Assembly (NCBI GenBank): GCA_027062985.1
Contig: JAMOSR010000075.1
Location: 1 to 6,773 of the forward strand
DNA: 6,773 nt
Reading direction: 5' to 3'
DNA from: Nautiliaceae bacterium
GTDB lineage: Bacteria; Campylobacterota; Campylobacteria; Campylobacterales; Nautiliaceae
The first letter of the stretch is position 1; each line of letters opens with the position of its first letter. Position numbers and translations under genes: made by a program. Below, piece by piece: positions 5,199-6,773 of this stretch. The notes beneath the pieces were generated by a model. It saw nothing but the letters and a program-made list of their open reading frames with translations, was not told where the DNA came from and ran no database searches.

Positions 5199-6744
5199 AT
5201 TTTATATAATCTTTCACTTTTTCCCTCAGCACTCTTTTTAACACTTTTCCTGTAGCATTTTTAGGCAGATTATTTACAAAATAAATATGTTTTGGCAATT
5301 TATAATTAGCAAGTTTTGATTTGAGATATTTTTTAAGGTCTCTTTCGTTAATTTCCATATTATCTTCAGTCTCTATAAAAGCAACAGGCACTTCCCCGTG
5401 AATATCATCTTTAAGCCCTATAACAGCACACTCTTTAACACCCGGAAACTTCAAACATATCTCTTCAATCTCTCTTGGATAAATATTGACGCCTTTACTT
5501 ATAATTAAATCTTTTTTTCTATCCAAAATATAAATATATCCGTCTTCATCTATTTTTCCAATATCTCCTGTTAACAGCCAACCGTTAATAATAGTTTCAG
5601 CCGTAGCGTCTTCTCTTTTGTAATAACCCTGCATTACATTATCGCCCTTAACTATTATCTCACCCGTTTCTCCTAAAGGCACTTCTACCAGCTCTTCATT
5701 GACTATTTTTACTTCGACTCCCGGAATTGCAGGACCTACAGAGCCCGGTTTTTGAAGATAAGGTCTGTTTACAGCAACAACGGGAGAGGTTTCGCTAAGA
5801 CCGTAACCTTCTAAAAGTTTCCCTTTTTTAAATTTTTTTGAAAACCTTTCAAGCACTTCGCCCGGAAGCGCAGCCGCTCCGGAAATATAAAATCTTACTT
5901 TATTAAACCAATGAAAATAAAAAGGCAGTTTAGCCCTGCTAAGAGCAGAATATACATCCGGGACTCCCGTAAAAATAGTTACTTTTTTAAGAAGAGTCTG
6001 TTTTATGATATTACTAAAAGGCATAATAGAACGGATAACAACAACAGGCGAAGCAGAATAAAGAGGCAACAACAAATTCACAGTTATGGTAAAAGAGTGA
6101 AACATTGGAAGATAGGCTATAAACCTGTCTTTTGAAGTAATTTTAACTATTTCATTAACTCCCAAAATGTTTGAAAAAATATTTCTATAACTTAACATAG
6201 CGCCTTTTGGTTTACCAGTTGTTCCTGATGTATAAATTATAACAGCCAAATCGTCAATATCCGGAAGCTCTATATGTTCATGAGGTTCTAAATTTGAAAG
6301 TATTTCGTTAAAAGAAATATTGTCTTCATCTACCCTATCACAATTTCCTTCCCATATAATCTTCTTTATTGAAGTTTTGTCTTTTATATTTTTTATATTA
6401 CCAGCAAGCTTTGTAGAAGCTATCATAATCTCCGCTTCAACGTCATTTAAAATAAAAGCGATTTCATCTTCTTTTAAAAAAGTATTAACAGGGACAGGAA
6501 TCGCTCCAAGTTTTTGAATTCCAAGCAACGCTATTATATATTCTAAAGAATTCCCTACATAAAGAGGAATTTTATCCCCTTTTTTAATATTCATTAATTC
6601 CAAAGCTCTGGCAAAAGAATCCACTTTTCTTTTAAACTCATTCCATGTCACTTTCTTATCATCTATAAAATAAGCGGGTTTTTTAGCAAATTCTTTTGCA
6701 TTTCTTTCTACTAATTCGTAAAAATTATTATAAAGATATTTCAT
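5197..6744 (-). CDS. AMP-forming acyl-CoA synthetase-like ligase
   Basis: A 515-residue member of the ANL (adenylate-forming) superfamily. Such enzymes activate a carboxylic acid with ATP to an acyl-AMP, then pass it to CoA or another thiol. The P-loop YTSGTTGKPKG is at 171-181, the MFHSF segment at 214-218, EGYGLSE at 312-318, TGD at 392-394, the hinge DRKKDLIISKGVNIYPREIE at 408-427, and PKNATGK at 494-500 with the catalytic Lys at 500. All core motifs are present, so it should be active. Overall it resembles medium/long-chain fatty acyl-CoA ligases, but the substrate cannot be fixed from motifs; acyl-ACP synthetase or another acid ligase remains possible. No membrane segment or fused domain is evident. 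GAGGG (6751-6755, minus-strand sense) lies 6 nt before the ATG. Its stop is 14 nt from the convergent rplT stop. Only 29 nt upstream are visible, with no clear promoter, so it may be part of an operon extending beyond the window. Confidence 0.9.
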   Translation of the reverse strand: MKYLYNNFYELVERNAKEFAKKPAYFIDDKKVTWNEFKRKVDSFARALELMNIKKGDKIPLYVGNSLEYIIALLGIQKLGAIPVPVNTFLKEDEIAFILNDVEAEIMIASTKLAGNIKNIKDKTSIKKIIWEGNCDRVDEDNISFNEILSNLEPHEHIELPDIDDLAVIIYTSGTTGKPKGAMLSYRNIFSNILGVNEIVKITSKDRFIAYLPMFHSFTITVNLLLPLYSASPVVVIRSIMPFSNIIKQTLLKKVTIFTGVPDVYSALSRAKLPFYFHWFNKVRFYISGAAALPGEVLERFSKKFKKGKLLEGYGLSETSPVVAVNRPYLQKPGSVGPAIPGVEVKIVNEELVEVPLGETGEIIVKGDNVMQGYYKREDATAETIINGWLLTGDIGKIDEDGYIYILDRKKDLIISKGVNIYPREIEEICLKFPGVKECAVIGLKDDIHGEVPVAFIETEDNMEINERDLKKYLKSKLANYKLPKHIYFVNNLPKNATGKVLKRVLREKVKDYIK

Positions 6745-6773
6745 ATCCTACCCTCTTTGGTACTGACTAAATA

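Noticed and set aside
5911..6135. Plus-strand open frames within the acyl-CoA synthetase gene (5911-6135 and 6320-6517)
   Set aside because: They are antisense to a complete, motif-rich 515-codon gene and show no recognisable protein features.
1..6773. Mobile element, CRISPR array, toxin-antitoxin or defence system
   Set aside because: No transposase, integrase, terminal inverted repeats, regularly spaced repeats or unexplained accessory open frames are visible; all genes are core housekeeping genes except the acyl-CoA synthetase-like gene.

Overview
The window is an ordinary-looking, low-GC chromosomal segment of a Campylobacterota (epsilonproteobacterial) genome, most likely Nautiliales (Nautilia/Caminibacter-like). 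That placement rests on AT-rich coding DNA, extended -10 promoters of the TGnTATAAT type without an obvious -35, and protein sequences that resemble this group. The order ferredoxin - ndk - DUF177 - rpmF - plsX - fabH is, as I recall, the one seen in Campylobacter, with metK beside ndk in Helicobacter. The species call is inference.

Layout, plus strand: metK (39-1187); a Cys-rich 2[4Fe-4S] ferredoxin (1293-1571); then a tightly packed block of ndk (1640-2053), a DUF177/YceD protein (2054-2383, TTG start), rpmF (2393-2542, a 49-codon gene that a length-filtered ORF search would miss), plsX (2542-3528) and fabH (3528-4493). A new promoter at about 4503 precedes rpmI (4540-4734). A 97-nt structured spacer and rplT (4832-5182) follow, closed by a hairpin/T-tract terminator (5173-5198). 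On the minus strand, an AMP-forming acyl-CoA synthetase-like gene (5197-6744) converges on rplT.

The DUF177-rpmF-plsX-fabH block couples ribosome assembly (DUF177/YceD, L32) to the start of fatty acid and phospholipid synthesis (PlsX makes acyl-phosphate from acyl-ACP; FabH starts each acyl chain). ndk and metK supply NTPs and S-adenosylmethionine. rpmI-rplT encode L35 and L20. Two kinds of translation start are visible. Six genes (metK, ferredoxin, ndk, rpmF, rpmI, rplT) have AAGGAG exactly 5 nt before ATG. plsX and fabH instead begin inside the preceding stop codon (TAATG), and DUF177 begins directly after the ndk stop.

I found no mobile element, CRISPR array, tRNA or rRNA, and no convincing new multi-gene system. 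The best lead is the rpmI-rplT spacer. It holds two copies of GCTAAGT around a CTTAAGC segment that could pair with either, and may be an L20 autoregulatory RNA in a position different from the classical ones. Second-tier leads are the five extra cysteines in the ferredoxin and the in-frame abutment of ndk and DUF177. The longest stretch without a gene is about 105 bases (1188-1292).
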